Shown here piece by piece: positions 9,839 to 18,674 of a stretch of DNA of 64,000 nt. Source of the stretch: Nitrospirota bacterium (GTDB lineage Bacteria > Nitrospirota > JACRHJ01). The stretch lies in the NCBI GenBank assembly GCA_021784575.1, contig JAJYHX010000001.1, positions 211,280 to 275,279 on the forward strand, in the 5' to 3' direction. Each line of letters starts with the position of its first letter. The stretch's first letter is position 1. The position numbers and the translations under genes are program-made. The notes beneath the pieces are model-generated. The model was not told the origin of the DNA. It did not search any database and saw only the letters and a program-made list of their open reading frames with translations.

Positions 9839-10261
9839 ATGACGAAAAAAGGGCTGGCAAGGTTCGCCATATCCATCGACAGAAAACTCATCGACCGCTT
9901 CGACCGCTCGCTCGGCGAGAAGGGCTACACGAACCGCTCCGAGGCCGTGCGGGATCTGATCCGGGACTCCCTCGTGGAGGACGAGTGGGAGGCGGACAAG
10001 GAGGTCGTCGGGACGATTACGCTCGTCTATAACCACCACACGCGCGAGCTCCCGGACATCCTGAACGACATCCAGCACAACTCGTTCAATTCCATAATAT
10101 CCAACCTCCATGTTCACCTTGACGCGCACAACTGCCTTGAGGTCATGGTTGTGCGGGGCAAAAGCTCGGCGGTCAAGAGCATCGCCGACAGGCTGATAGG
10201 CACCAGGGGCGTCGTCCACGGCAAGCTCACCATGGCCACTACGGGCAAGAACCTCGCCTGA
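9839..10261 (+). CDS. nikR: Nickel-responsive ribbon-helix-helix regulator
   Basis: 140 aa; [15 protein letters not shown]...[16 protein letters not shown]-terminal ACT-like domain with H/C metal residues ([22 protein letters not shown]). Confidence 0.93.
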   Translation: MTKKGLARFAISIDRKLIDRFDRSLGEKGYTNRSEAVRDLIRDSLVEDEWEADKEVVGTITLVYNHHTRELPDILNDIQHNSFNSIISNLHVHLDAHNCLEVMVVRGKSSAVKSIADRLIGTRGVVHGKLTMATTGKNLA

Positions 10262-10296
10262 TTTTCCGCAAAAATTAGGATAATCGCATTTTTTTA

Positions 10297-10346
10297 TTGA
10301 CAGCTTCCTTTGTGTAATGGTAATACTTTTTAAAATTTCGTAACAC
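10297..10346 (+). promoter_or_regulatory. Candidate nikM promoter with overlapping NikR operator
   Basis: TTGACA(10297)-N18-TAATAC(10321); GTAATAC(10320-10326)-N13-GTAACAC(10340-10346) resembles GTGTTAC-N13/14-GTAACAC. Confidence 0.55.
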
Positions 10347-10389
10347 TATGTGCGCATAAAAACAAATTTAGTAACAAAAGGAGGAGCCG

Positions 10390-11076
10390 ATGCACATACC
10401 GGACGGATATTTAAGCCCGCAGACTTTTTTGCCGATGTACGGCGTGTCCGCGACGATTTGGGGGATTGGGCTGAAAAAAATCAAGAAGCAACTGCCGCTC
10501 AAACATATCCCATACCTGTCGATGGCCGCGGCTTTTTCATTTCTCGTTATGATGTTCAACGTGCCCATACCCGGCGGCACCACCGGACATGCCGTCGGAG
10601 GCGGAATAATAGCCATCCTGCTTGGGCCGTGGACGGCAGTCGTGGCGGTCTCCACGGTCCTTGTAATCCAGGCGCTTGTCTTCGGCGACGGAGGCATAAC
10701 GGCCCTCGGAACCAACTGCTTTAACATGGCGATAGTGCTGCCGTTCGTTTCCTACTGGACGTTCAAGCTTCTCAACGGGCGCGCTACGAGCGGGAAGAGA
10801 GTGTATGTTTCATCTTTTATCGCGGGCTGGTTCGGTCTTACGGTTGCCTCGGCGTTCGCCGGGACGGAACTCGGACTCCAGCCGCTTATCGCAAAGGCCG
10901 CGGACGGCGCGCCCCTCTATGCGCCCTATCCGCTCTCCGTGGCTCTGCCCGCGATGGTCGGGGAACATGCGCTTGTCTTTGCGCCCGTCGAAGGGCTGAT
11001 AACGGCCCTGCTCCTCGGATATTTCCTGAAGAATGAACCGGAGACCGTGTTTGCGATAAACGGAGGGCCGAAATGA
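10390..11076 (+). CDS. nikM: Nickel/cobalt ECF transporter S component, CbiM/NikM type
   Basis: 228 aa; MHIPDGYLSPQTF N-terminus with conserved His2, polytopic. Confidence 0.88.
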   Translation: MHIPDGYLSPQTFLPMYGVSATIWGIGLKKIKKQLPLKHIPYLSMAAAFSFLVMMFNVPIPGGTTGHAVGGGIIAILLGPWTAVVAVSTVLVIQALVFGDGGITALGTNCFNMAIVLPFVSYWTFKLLNGRATSGKRVYVSSFIAGWFGLTVASAFAGTELGLQPLIAKAADGAPLYAPYPLSVALPAMVGEHALVFAPVEGLITALLLGYFLKNEPETVFAINGGPK

Positions 11077-11402
11077 GCTTCCGCAAAAAACTCTGGATTG
11101 GATTGATATTGCTGGCTCTTGCAAGTCCCGTCGGCATAATACTGCCGGACAAGTTTAACGCCGGCGACGCCTGGGGCGAATGGAACGCGGATAAATTAAA
11201 AGAGATGCTTGGGTTCGTGCCGAGGAACCTCGCAAAACTGAGCGGCCTGTGGCATGCGCCTATGCCGGACTACGGCTTTGCCGAAAACGCCTCGCCGGCA
11301 ATTCAGTATATCGGGTATATAACATCGGGAATCCTTGGTATCGTGCTGGCGGGTTCAGCTATATATTTCATTTCAAAACTCCTTTTTAAGAAAGAAAAAT
11401 GA
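11073..11402 (+). CDS. NikN/CbiN-like (PDGLE-type) accessory membrane protein
   Basis: 109 aa; two TM segments, overlaps nikM by 4 nt. Confidence 0.7.
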   Translation: MSFRKKLWIGLILLALASPVGIILPDKFNAGDAWGEWNADKLKEMLGFVPRNLAKLSGLWHAPMPDYGFAENASPAIQYIGYITSGILGIVLAGSAIYFISKLLFKKEK

Positions 11403-11406
11403 AACA

Positions 11407-12264
11407 ATGGGCGTCAAGGCTATCCTGGTTTTCGCCATTCTTTTTTTGATGGTTTTTTCGTGTGCCCCGGTCTTTGCAGCACAGCAGGATGCCTCCGCGC
11501 AGGGACAGACCGTCCAGCCGTCCTGCGCGGATACCGACTCCGGCGGAGGGCAGACGCAGAAACAGGTGCAGGCGCCCGTTTGCGCAGAGCCTGAAAAGGG
11601 AATATGTTCCGGGGCGGACGCGTCCTTCTTCAGCAAATACGTCTCGCGCGGGGTAGACATGACAGACGGCCCGGTGTTCGAGCCGGACGCATGGATCTCC
11701 TACAGGCATTTTACGGCGACCGTCTGGGCCAATGTTGACCTTACGGACAAAAACTACAAGGACGGGAAGTTCACGGAGTTCGACTTCACGCTCGATTATT
11801 CCGCCTCGCTCGGCAAACTCGGCCTCTCCGGCGGGGCGATATATTACGACTACGTAAGCGCCCCGAACACGGCGGAGGTATACGGCAGCGTAAACTACGA
11901 CACGTTCCTGTCCCCGAAGCTTATAGTCTACTACGACTGCTGGCAGGCGGACGGCTTCTACGGCGTGCTTTCCGTGGGCCACACGTTCTGCCTGCCTCGG
12001 CCCGCGAAGTGGCTGAATCCCTCTCTTTCGCTTTCAGGTCAGGTCGGCTGGGGTTCGAGGAACTTTAACAGCTACAGTTGGGGCGCAAATCACAGCACGT
12101 TTACCGACGCGGTGTTTACCGCAGGCCTGCCGACACAGGTTTCGAGCCATTTCTCGGTTACGCCGACCGTCAGCTATTCCACCGTCCTGGACAGGACGAT
12201 AAGGACCAAGAACCATAAAAACGACAATATAATCTGGGGCGCGGTAGTTTCCGCGAGCCTGTGA
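11407..12264 (+). CDS. Putative porin / outer-membrane beta-barrel protein (TorF-like)
   Basis: Signal peptide (MGVKAILVFAILFLMVFSCAPVFA), FSKYVSRGVDMTDGPVFEP, amphipathic beta pattern, C-terminal SASL. Confidence 0.7.
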   Translation: MGVKAILVFAILFLMVFSCAPVFAAQQDASAQGQTVQPSCADTDSGGGQTQKQVQAPVCAEPEKGICSGADASFFSKYVSRGVDMTDGPVFEPDAWISYRHFTATVWANVDLTDKNYKDGKFTEFDFTLDYSASLGKLGLSGGAIYYDYVSAPNTAEVYGSVNYDTFLSPKLIVYYDCWQADGFYGVLSVGHTFCLPRPAKWLNPSLSLSGQVGWGSRNFNSYSWGANHSTFTDAVFTAGLPTQVSSHFSVTPTVSYSTVLDRTIRTKNHKNDNIIWGAVVSASL

Positions 12265-12292
12265 TTCCCGGAAGGAGGCGACCATTTTCAAC

Positions 12293-12321
12293 TTGACAAG
12301 AGAAAACGGCTGAGCTATTTT
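12293..12321 (+). promoter_or_regulatory. Predicted sigma70 promoter upstream of the cobalamin riboswitch
   Basis: TTGACA (12293-12298), N17, TATTTT (12316-12321). Confidence 0.5.
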
Positions 12322-12328
12322 TAGAGAG

Positions 12329-12568
12329 ATTTTCGGCGCCCCGCAAGGGGCTTAATAGGGAATACCCATAATGGCTGTTCTCGCAGCCATTAAAGGGAGC
12401 GGACCCGCCGCTGTAACCGGCGACGAAACCCAGAAGTTTAAGCCACTGTCCCTGAAATAACCCTTTCCATTCACCCTCGCCCCTTGCGGGAGAGAAGCAG
12501 GGGAGAGGGGGGGATGGGAAGGCTTGGGGAGTAGGACGACCCGGAAGCCAGAAGACCTGCCGGAATAA
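12329..12568 (+). ncRNA. Cobalamin (AdoCbl) riboswitch
   Basis: Ordered conserved blocks: TTAATAGGGAA, GCCGCTGTAACCGGCGACGAAACCC, GCCACTG, GGGAAGGC, GGAAGCCAGAAGACCTGCC; upstream of cbiM. Confidence 0.92.
12460..12520. repeat. Dispersed GC-rich palindromic repeat inserted within the riboswitch
   Basis: Reverse complement CCCTCTCCCCTGCTTCTCTCCCGCAAGGGGCGAGGG aligns with CCCTCACCCCAGCCCCTCTCCCGCGAGGAGAGGGG at 41239. Confidence 0.75.
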
Positions 12569-12626
12569 ACAAAGCCTGCCTCTCCGATGGAAAAAGAGAG
12601 CGGCAAACGGATTATAAAAACGTATA

Positions 12627-12675
12627 ATCCTCCCCTGTACTGCCCGCATAGGGCACCCGGGGGAGGATTTTTTTT
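12627..12675 (+). terminator. Intrinsic terminator of the riboswitch expression platform
   Basis: ATCCTCCCC ... GGGGGAGGAT followed by TTTTTTT, just upstream of the cbiM ribosome-binding site. Confidence 0.75.
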
Positions 12676-12696
12676 GGCAACAAGGAGACGCAAGCC

Positions 12697-13392
12697 ATGC
12701 ATATCGAAGACGGAATTCTCCCGCCCGGCGCGTGGGCGGGGTGGTATGGCGCGGCAATGCTTTTTATCGTTCCGGGCATAAGGGAAATCAAGAGGCGGGT
12801 TAGGGAGAACCTCTCTTACAAGCCGTTTCTCGCAATGGTCGGAGTCGCCGTATTCGTAATCTCGGCCATGCACCTGCCCGTCCCGGTGACCGGCTCCTGC
12901 TCGCACCCATGCGGAACGCCGCTTGCGGCCATAGTCGTCGGCCCCATGGCCACGGCTGTAATCTCCATGATCGTCCTCTTTTTTCAGGCCGTTTTTCTGG
13001 GGCATGGAGGCATTACGACCATCGGGGCAAACGACTTTTCAATGGGCATAGTCGGAGGGATTTCCGGCTGGCTCTGCTGGAAGCTTCTCAGGCGTTTTGG
13101 GGCGCCGCTCTGGCTTGCCGGCGGCGCGGCGGGTTTTGCCGGAGACGTCATGACGTATCTCGCGTCGGCCTTCGAGCTTGCCCTCAGCCTGCACGGCCAT
13201 GTCCCGATTGTAAGGCAGTGGATGATTTTCTTTGCGGGTTACGGGCCGACGCAGCTGCCGCTTGCCGTTGCCGAGGCCGTTTTCACGGCCGCGGTGTTGC
13301 AGGCTATGTACAGCCGCAGGCCGGACCTGGTGCCGGGAGTGGCCGGCCGCGGGATGTCGAACGAAGCGGCAAGCTCAGGCATGGAGGCATAG
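12697..13392 (+). CDS. cbiM: Cobalt ECF transporter S component CbiM
   Basis: 231 aa; MHIEDGILPPGAWAGWYG, conserved His2; cobalamin riboswitch upstream. Confidence 0.88.
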   Translation: MHIEDGILPPGAWAGWYGAAMLFIVPGIREIKRRVRENLSYKPFLAMVGVAVFVISAMHLPVPVTGSCSHPCGTPLAAIVVGPMATAVISMIVLFFQAVFLGHGGITTIGANDFSMGIVGGISGWLCWKLLRRFGAPLWLAGGAAGFAGDVMTYLASAFELALSLHGHVPIVRQWMIFFAGYGPTQLPLAVAEAVFTAAVLQAMYSRRPDLVPGVAGRGMSNEAASSGMEA

Positions 13393-13397
13393 ACGCC

Positions 13398-13715
13398 ATG
13401 GACACGGACAAGAACGGGACAAGAAACGTTCCCTGGCTGGATTCCTTTACCCGCCTGATGCTGATAATCATGTTCGCCATACTTGCCATAATCTTCGCGG
13501 CTGCCAAATACATGGACATGCACGGGATGCAGGGCGGCGGCACGGACGACGCTGTAAACGCAATGGCCTCTCTTTCGGCCCATGCAAGGTCCCATCCCTT
13601 CATCTACCTCCCCGGAGACGCCGAGGTGGGCGCCTTTTCCGTCGCCAATTTCTTCGCGGGCATGATTGTCGGGCACAACTGGAGGAAGTTGTTTGGAAGC
13701 GGGAAAGGGGACTGA
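13398..13715 (+). CDS. Small two-TM protein in the CbiN position
   Basis: 105 aa from ATG 13398; TM-loop-TM topology, between cbiM and cbiQ; no clear CbiN signature. Confidence 0.55.
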   Translation: MDTDKNGTRNVPWLDSFTRLMLIIMFAILAIIFAAAKYMDMHGMQGGGTDDAVNAMASLSAHARSHPFIYLPGDAEVGAFSVANFFAGMIVGHNWRKLFGSGKGD

Positions 13716-13716
13716 A

Positions 13717-14511
13717 ATGCAATGCGCCGGGTGCGGCATCATGGCGGACGACAATTACCTCCGCCGCGTGGACGGACGAATCAAGACAGCCGTTTTCCTA
13801 TGCGCCATAATCGTCGCCAGCGTCCTTGACATATGGCCCCTGGCGGCGGGCGTCCTGGCTGCCGCCATTGCCTTAATGTTCACGCTTCGCATTCCGGCAA
13901 GGAAGGTTTTGTGGCGCATGTCCGCCCCGTTCGGCGTGGCCTGGCTGGTGTTCGCAAGTCTGATATTTACCACCGGCCATACGGTCGAAGGCACGGTAAA
14001 TTTCCGGCATGTTTCCCTGCCGGTATACCGCGAAGGCATGGCCCTCGGCTTCCTGATAATGCTCCGCATACTCGCGTCGGTCTCGCTGGCCATGCTGCTC
14101 TCGTTCTCGACGCCGATGTCCGAGATACTGGCCGCGCTGCGCGCTTTCAGGGTGCCGGGGTTAATCGTCGACATAGCGGACATGATTTGCCGCTACGCGT
14201 TCTCCCTGGGCGAAATCGCCGCAACCATGCGGAAGGCCCAGCTTTCCCGCGGGGGCGGCGGGCTTCCCTGGCACAGGCAGGCCGGGGACCTGGGAAGGCT
14301 TGCCGGGAACCTCATGATAAAGGCGTTCGGCAGGGGCGAGAGGGTCTACAAGGCCATGCTGGCGAGGGGATACGACGAGGAAGCCTCGTCTCCGCCCTAC
14401 TATGTTTCCCCCATCCCGCGGAGGGACATGGCGGCTGGAATCCTGGCGGGTTTCGTCCTCCTGTCCCTGCTCGTCTGCAACTTCGCTGTCGGCCATACGC
14501 CATGGAACTGA
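13717..14511 (+). CDS. cbiQ: Cobalt ECF transporter T component CbiQ
   Basis: Polytopic; FGRGERVYKAMLARGYD coupling-helix motif. Confidence 0.88.
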   Translation: MQCAGCGIMADDNYLRRVDGRIKTAVFLCAIIVASVLDIWPLAAGVLAAAIALMFTLRIPARKVLWRMSAPFGVAWLVFASLIFTTGHTVEGTVNFRHVSLPVYREGMALGFLIMLRILASVSLAMLLSFSTPMSEILAALRAFRVPGLIVDIADMICRYAFSLGEIAATMRKAQLSRGGGGLPWHRQAGDLGRLAGNLMIKAFGRGERVYKAMLARGYDEEASSPPYYVSPIPRRDMAAGILAGFVLLSLLVCNFAVGHTPWN

Positions 14512-15335
14512 TAACGCTGTCATCCGTGAGCTTTGCCTATCCGGACGGCACGAGGGCTCTGTCCGGCATAAACCTCTCCATCGACTCCGGCGAGAGAGTG
14601 GCCCTGCTCGGCGCCAACGGCGCGGGGAAGAGCACCGTTTTACAGATGTTCAACGGCCTCCTCACGCCCGCAAAGGGGGCCGTAAGCTTCAAGGGCCGCC
14701 CGGTCGAAAAGACGTCCTTGAAGGATGTGCGCCGCAGGATAGGCATGGTCTTCCAGGACCCGGACGACCAGCTCTTTTCGAGCACCGTGCGCCAGGAGAT
14801 AGCTTATGGACTGATAAACCTCGGCCTGGCGAAGGACCGCATGGAAGAGGCCGTATCCTGGGCGCTCCAGGCTGCGGAACTCGCCGGCTATGAAGACAGA
14901 AGCCCGTTTAACCTCTCCGGCGGCGAGAAGAAGCGCGTGGCCCTCGCCGGCGTCCTGGCCATGCAGCCGGAAGTCCTCGTGCTCGACGAGCCCACCGCCG
15001 CGCTCGACCCCCTCGGCTCTGCCAGGATAATAAAACTGCTTAACGCCATAAACAGGCAGCTCGGCATTACCATAGTATTTGCGACGCACGACGTTGACGC
15101 CGTCCCCCTGCTTGCGGACCGCGTTTACATAATGGACAAAGGAGAGATAAAGCTGTCGGGTTCCACAAGGGAAGTGTTCGTCAGAAAGGACCTGATACGC
15201 GCACATAACCTGAGGCTCCCGCGCGTGGCGCACCTGGCCGAGCTGCTGGAGCGCGAAGGCGGCTGCCGGTTCCCGGCGCTCCCGCTGACCATCGGAGAGG
15301 CGAGAGCGGAACTGGCGAAGAAAATCGAAAAATAG
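14502..15335 (+). CDS. cbiO: Cobalt ECF transporter ATPase CbiO
   Basis: Walker A GANGAGKST, LSGGEKKRVALAGVLAM signature, Walker B VLVLDEPTAALDP; overlaps cbiQ by 10 nt. Confidence 0.93.
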   Translation: MELITLSSVSFAYPDGTRALSGINLSIDSGERVALLGANGAGKSTVLQMFNGLLTPAKGAVSFKGRPVEKTSLKDVRRRIGMVFQDPDDQLFSSTVRQEIAYGLINLGLAKDRMEEAVSWALQAAELAGYEDRSPFNLSGGEKKRVALAGVLAMQPEVLVLDEPTAALDPLGSARIIKLLNAINRQLGITIVFATHDVDAVPLLADRVYIMDKGEIKLSGSTREVFVRKDLIRAHNLRLPRVAHLAELLEREGGCRFPALPLTIGEARAELAKKIEK

Positions 15336-15386
15336 CAACGCCGCCTTCCGTATTGACTTCTCGGAGAATATATTCTATAAGTTCTT

Positions 15387-16418
15387 ATGACCATCCGCGA
15401 ACAATCGGAAAAAATCGAGGAAGAAACCCTACATCCCCGCGCGTCGAGGGCTGCCATGAGCCGTGGCCGCGCCCGCCGCGAGGCCGAAGGCATCATACGC
15501 ACCGCGTACCAGCACGACCGTGACCGCATAATCCACTGCAAGTCCTTCCGGCGACTGAAGCACAAGGCCCAGGTCTTCCTCGCGCCGGAGGGAGACCACT
15601 ACAGGACAAGGCTCACGCACACGCTCGAGGTAAGCCAGATTGCCCGGACCATCTCCAGGGCGCTTCGGCTCAACGAAGACTTGACCGAGGCCATAGCGCT
15701 CGGGCACGACCTCGGGCACACCCCCTTCGGCCACGCGGGCGAGGCGGTGCTGAACGCCATCCTGCCCGGCGGCTTCAACCACTACGAGCAGAGCCTCAGG
15801 GTAGTGGACGTCCTCGAAAAAGACGGGCAGGGCTTGAACCTAACATACGAAGTCCGGGACGGAATCCTCCGGCACTCCAAGGGCAGGGGCTCGGTGCTCC
15901 CGGAGGCGGAGAACCGCGCGGAGACGCTCGAAGGCCAGATCGTGCGCATCGCCGACGGCATAGCGTATGCGAACCACGACCTTGACGACGCCGTCCGCGC
16001 GAAGGTGATAAAAAACTCCGACGTGCCGAAGGATATAATAAAGGCCCTCGGCGGCACCCACGCGAAGAGGATAGACACGATGGTCAAGGACGTGATATTC
16101 TCAAGCTTAAAGCTCGACTTGAGCGAGATTGTCATGGGCGGGGAAGTCCGCGCGGCGACGGAGGAGCTTCGGGCGTTTCTCTTCGCCAACGTCTACGAGG
16201 ACAAAAAGACCTACGGCGAATTCGTGAAGGCCACGAAGATATTGACGGAGTTGTACAATTACTTCATGGGCGAGAGCGTATCCATCCCCGGCATCTACGG
16301 CGGGCTCGACTCCGACAGGGCGCGGAAGGTGTGCGATTTCATATCGGGCATGACGGACAGGTATGCCCTGAAACTTTACCAGGACATCTTCATACCGAGG
16401 CCATGGGCGGAGATATAA
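15387..16418 (+). CDS. dgt: Deoxyguanosinetriphosphate triphosphohydrolase-like HD protein
   Basis: 343 aa; CKSFRRLKHKAQVF, TRLTHTLEVSQIART, LGHDLGHTPFGHAGE. Confidence 0.93.
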   Translation: MTIREQSEKIEEETLHPRASRAAMSRGRARREAEGIIRTAYQHDRDRIIHCKSFRRLKHKAQVFLAPEGDHYRTRLTHTLEVSQIARTISRALRLNEDLTEAIALGHDLGHTPFGHAGEAVLNAILPGGFNHYEQSLRVVDVLEKDGQGLNLTYEVRDGILRHSKGRGSVLPEAENRAETLEGQIVRIADGIAYANHDLDDAVRAKVIKNSDVPKDIIKALGGTHAKRIDTMVKDVIFSSLKLDLSEIVMGGEVRAATEELRAFLFANVYEDKKTYGEFVKATKILTELYNYFMGESVSIPGIYGGLDSDRARKVCDFISGMTDRYALKLYQDIFIPRPWAEI

Positions 16419-17155
16419 GCGTACTATCCGGCGACATAAATTACTTCCGGCTCCCGGAGGTGCTCCAGATGCTCGCCTTCCAGAGGCTCACCGGCAGACT
16501 CACACTCATAAACGACGAGATGTCCGTCGAGATATATCTCCGCGACGGCCACGTCGCCTTCGCAAGCGGAGAGAAAAGGGGCTTTAGGGAGCAGCTCGGC
16601 AACATCCTTTTAAGGATGGGGAAGGTGAAGGAAAAGGCCCTTAACGCGGCCCTTGAGAGGTGCGCGTCAGAGGGCAGGCGGCTCGGGCAGGTGCTGGCCG
16701 AGGAAGGCCTTGTAACGCCGGAAGACATAAAAAACGCTCTCTACAGGCAGACGGAGCGCTCCACCTGCCGAGCGATGGCCTGGGGAGAGGGGCTTTTTTA
16801 TTTCCGGCTCTGCGATCTTCCCGATTTCGCAAACGACTTCCCGATAGAGCTTCGCGTCGAGGACATGATACTCGAGGGCGTGCGGAGGATAGGCGAGAGC
16901 AGGCTCATCCTGGAAAAGATACCGAACATGGAGATTGTCTTCAGGACGGTCTACGGCCCCGACGAACTCGACTCCGTCTCGCTTAAGATGGACGAGCGGC
17001 TTGTCCTTGGCCTCGTGAACGGCAGGAGGCCGGTGAAAGAGCTTATCGCCATGAGCGGGATTTCACAGCTTGAGTGCCTGCGCTCCCTCTACGCGCTCTT
17101 CAGCGCCGGCATAGTCAAAAAAGTGGAAACCTTCTCCCGCACGAATTACCTCTAA
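16403..17155 (+). CDS. DUF4388 (PATAN) domain protein
   Basis: From ATG 16403: MGGDISVLSGDINYFRLPEVLQMLAFQRLTGRLTL...; 16 nt overlap with dgt. Confidence 0.8.
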   Translation: MGGDISVLSGDINYFRLPEVLQMLAFQRLTGRLTLINDEMSVEIYLRDGHVAFASGEKRGFREQLGNILLRMGKVKEKALNAALERCASEGRRLGQVLAEEGLVTPEDIKNALYRQTERSTCRAMAWGEGLFYFRLCDLPDFANDFPIELRVEDMILEGVRRIGESRLILEKIPNMEIVFRTVYGPDELDSVSLKMDERLVLGLVNGRRPVKELIAMSGISQLECLRSLYALFSAGIVKKVETFSRTNYL

Positions 17156-17167
17156 GACACAGCTCCC

Positions 17168-17205
17168 ACCCGTCATTCCCGCGAAAGCGGGAACCCGGGC
17201 TCCTC
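17168..17205. repeat. Dispersed palindrome GTCATTCCCGCGAAAGCGGGAA
   Basis: Same family as 9725, 38759 and 51265. Confidence 0.75.
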
Positions 17206-17450
17206 TTTTGCCTGTCATTCCGGGCGCAACCGCCGAAGAACCCGCCTTTGGCCCTTGCAACCAATTGAAAACATTAAAGCCAGATTTTGCGTTTCTGCCG
17301 GGGTTGAATGGCGCTGGGCGATTTATTAAAATTTATTTATATATTCGCCCGGAGTCAATCTAAGCACTCTTTTATAAACAAATAAATTGATTTTATTCCC
17401 CGTTTGTATTATAAAAAGAGCATTGAACGTGCGCCCTTTATGGAGGAATC

Positions 17451-18674
17451 ATGCCATACAAGGTTTTCCTGGCGGACGACAGCATTACGATACAGAAGGT
17501 CGTGGAACTGACCCTCTCCGAAGAGGATTTTGAGGTTACGGCCTTCGGCGACGGCCAGGCCGCGCTGGATGCGGCAAGGAAGGCCCCTCCGGACATTTTC
17601 CTGGCGGATATTGTCATGCCCCGCATGGACGGCTATCAGCTCTCGAAGGCCGTAAAACAAGACCCCGCATTGAAAAACATCCCGGTAATTCTGCTCGCCG
17701 GCACGTTTGAGAATTTCGACACGGGCCTCGCCGCGGAGGCGGCCGCGGACGGACATATCGTCAAGCCCTTCGAGTCCTCGGAACTTATAAACAAAGTGAA
17801 GGAACTCATCGCCGGGAGGACATTGCAGGCGCCCGAGGCCGAAACCCTCGAGGCCGAGCCTCTGGAAGATGCCGTATTCGCGGAGGAAGTCCTCGATGCC
17901 GACCCTGTTGACGACCTCTGGAGCGTCGTGGACATGCAAAGTCCCGACCAGCCGCTTGCCGGGGCCACGGAGGTAATATCCGAGGACGAGCTATGGGAGC
18001 GCGCGAACCTCGTAAGCAAGCCGGACATTGTGCCCGCGCCACAGGCGGATATGGCCGGGAAGAGCGGCGGAGCGGCGCCTGCCGGTTTATCAGGTCCGGC
18101 GGACAACGGCATCCCCTGGGACAGTATGCCGGTCGAGGCCGAGGTCGAGGGTGAAGAGTCCGCGGCGGAGGCGTTCCTGGCGGATGACGACGATTCCATC
18201 TTCACGGCGCCGGAGGCCGCTGTCGAGGCCGTGGAGGCGCCCGAGCCGGGCGATTTCATGCATGACGCCTCGCTTGCCGATTTCGCGGAGGAGGCCGAAG
18301 AAGCCGAAGAGGCGGAAACGGAAACTCCCGGGTCGTCCGCCGCCCCTGAGGTTGCCGGGCCGGTATCCGGCGCGTCCGGAACTGTCCAGCCCGTATCGGG
18401 CGCACCGGCGCCAGAAGACCTCCGCAGGCTTATCGAGGCGAAGGTGCGCGAGATAATCTCCGGGGAATCCTCCGGCATTGCCGAGAAGACGGCCTGGGAG
18501 GTAGTGCCCGGCGCGGCGGAAAAGGCGGTCTGGGAGACCGTCCCGTCGATTGCCGAGAAGGTGGTATGGGAGGTCGTCCCGGCCATAGTTGAGAAGGTGG
18601 CATGGGAGGTCGTCCCGGGTCTCGCCGAAGAAATAATCCGCAAGGAAATAGAGGAGCTTAAAGCGGGAACTTGA
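17451..18674 (+). CDS. CheY-like receiver protein with acidic linker and C-terminal WEVVP repeats
   Basis: 407 aa; MPYKVFLADDSITIQKVVELTL, IFLADIVMPRMDG; four ~12-aa repeats (EKxxWEVVPxx). Confidence 0.88.
   Translation: MPYKVFLADDSITIQKVVELTLSEEDFEVTAFGDGQAALDAARKAPPDIFLADIVMPRMDGYQLSKAVKQDPALKNIPVILLAGTFENFDTGLAAEAAADGHIVKPFESSELINKVKELIAGRTLQAPEAETLEAEPLEDAVFAEEVLDADPVDDLWSVVDMQSPDQPLAGATEVISEDELWERANLVSKPDIVPAPQADMAGKSGGAAPAGLSGPADNGIPWDSMPVEAEVEGEESAAEAFLADDDDSIFTAPEAAVEAVEAPEPGDFMHDASLADFAEEAEEAEEAETETPGSSAAPEVAGPVSGASGTVQPVSGAPAPEDLRRLIEAKVREIISGESSGIAEKTAWEVVPGAAEKAVWETVPSIAEKVVWEVVPAIVEKVAWEVVPGLAEEIIRKEIEELKAGT

Noticed and set aside
17300-17380. GGGCGA...TCGCCC AT-rich hairpin as a terminator
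   Set aside because: Loop too long and no T-tract after the stem; too weak to claim.
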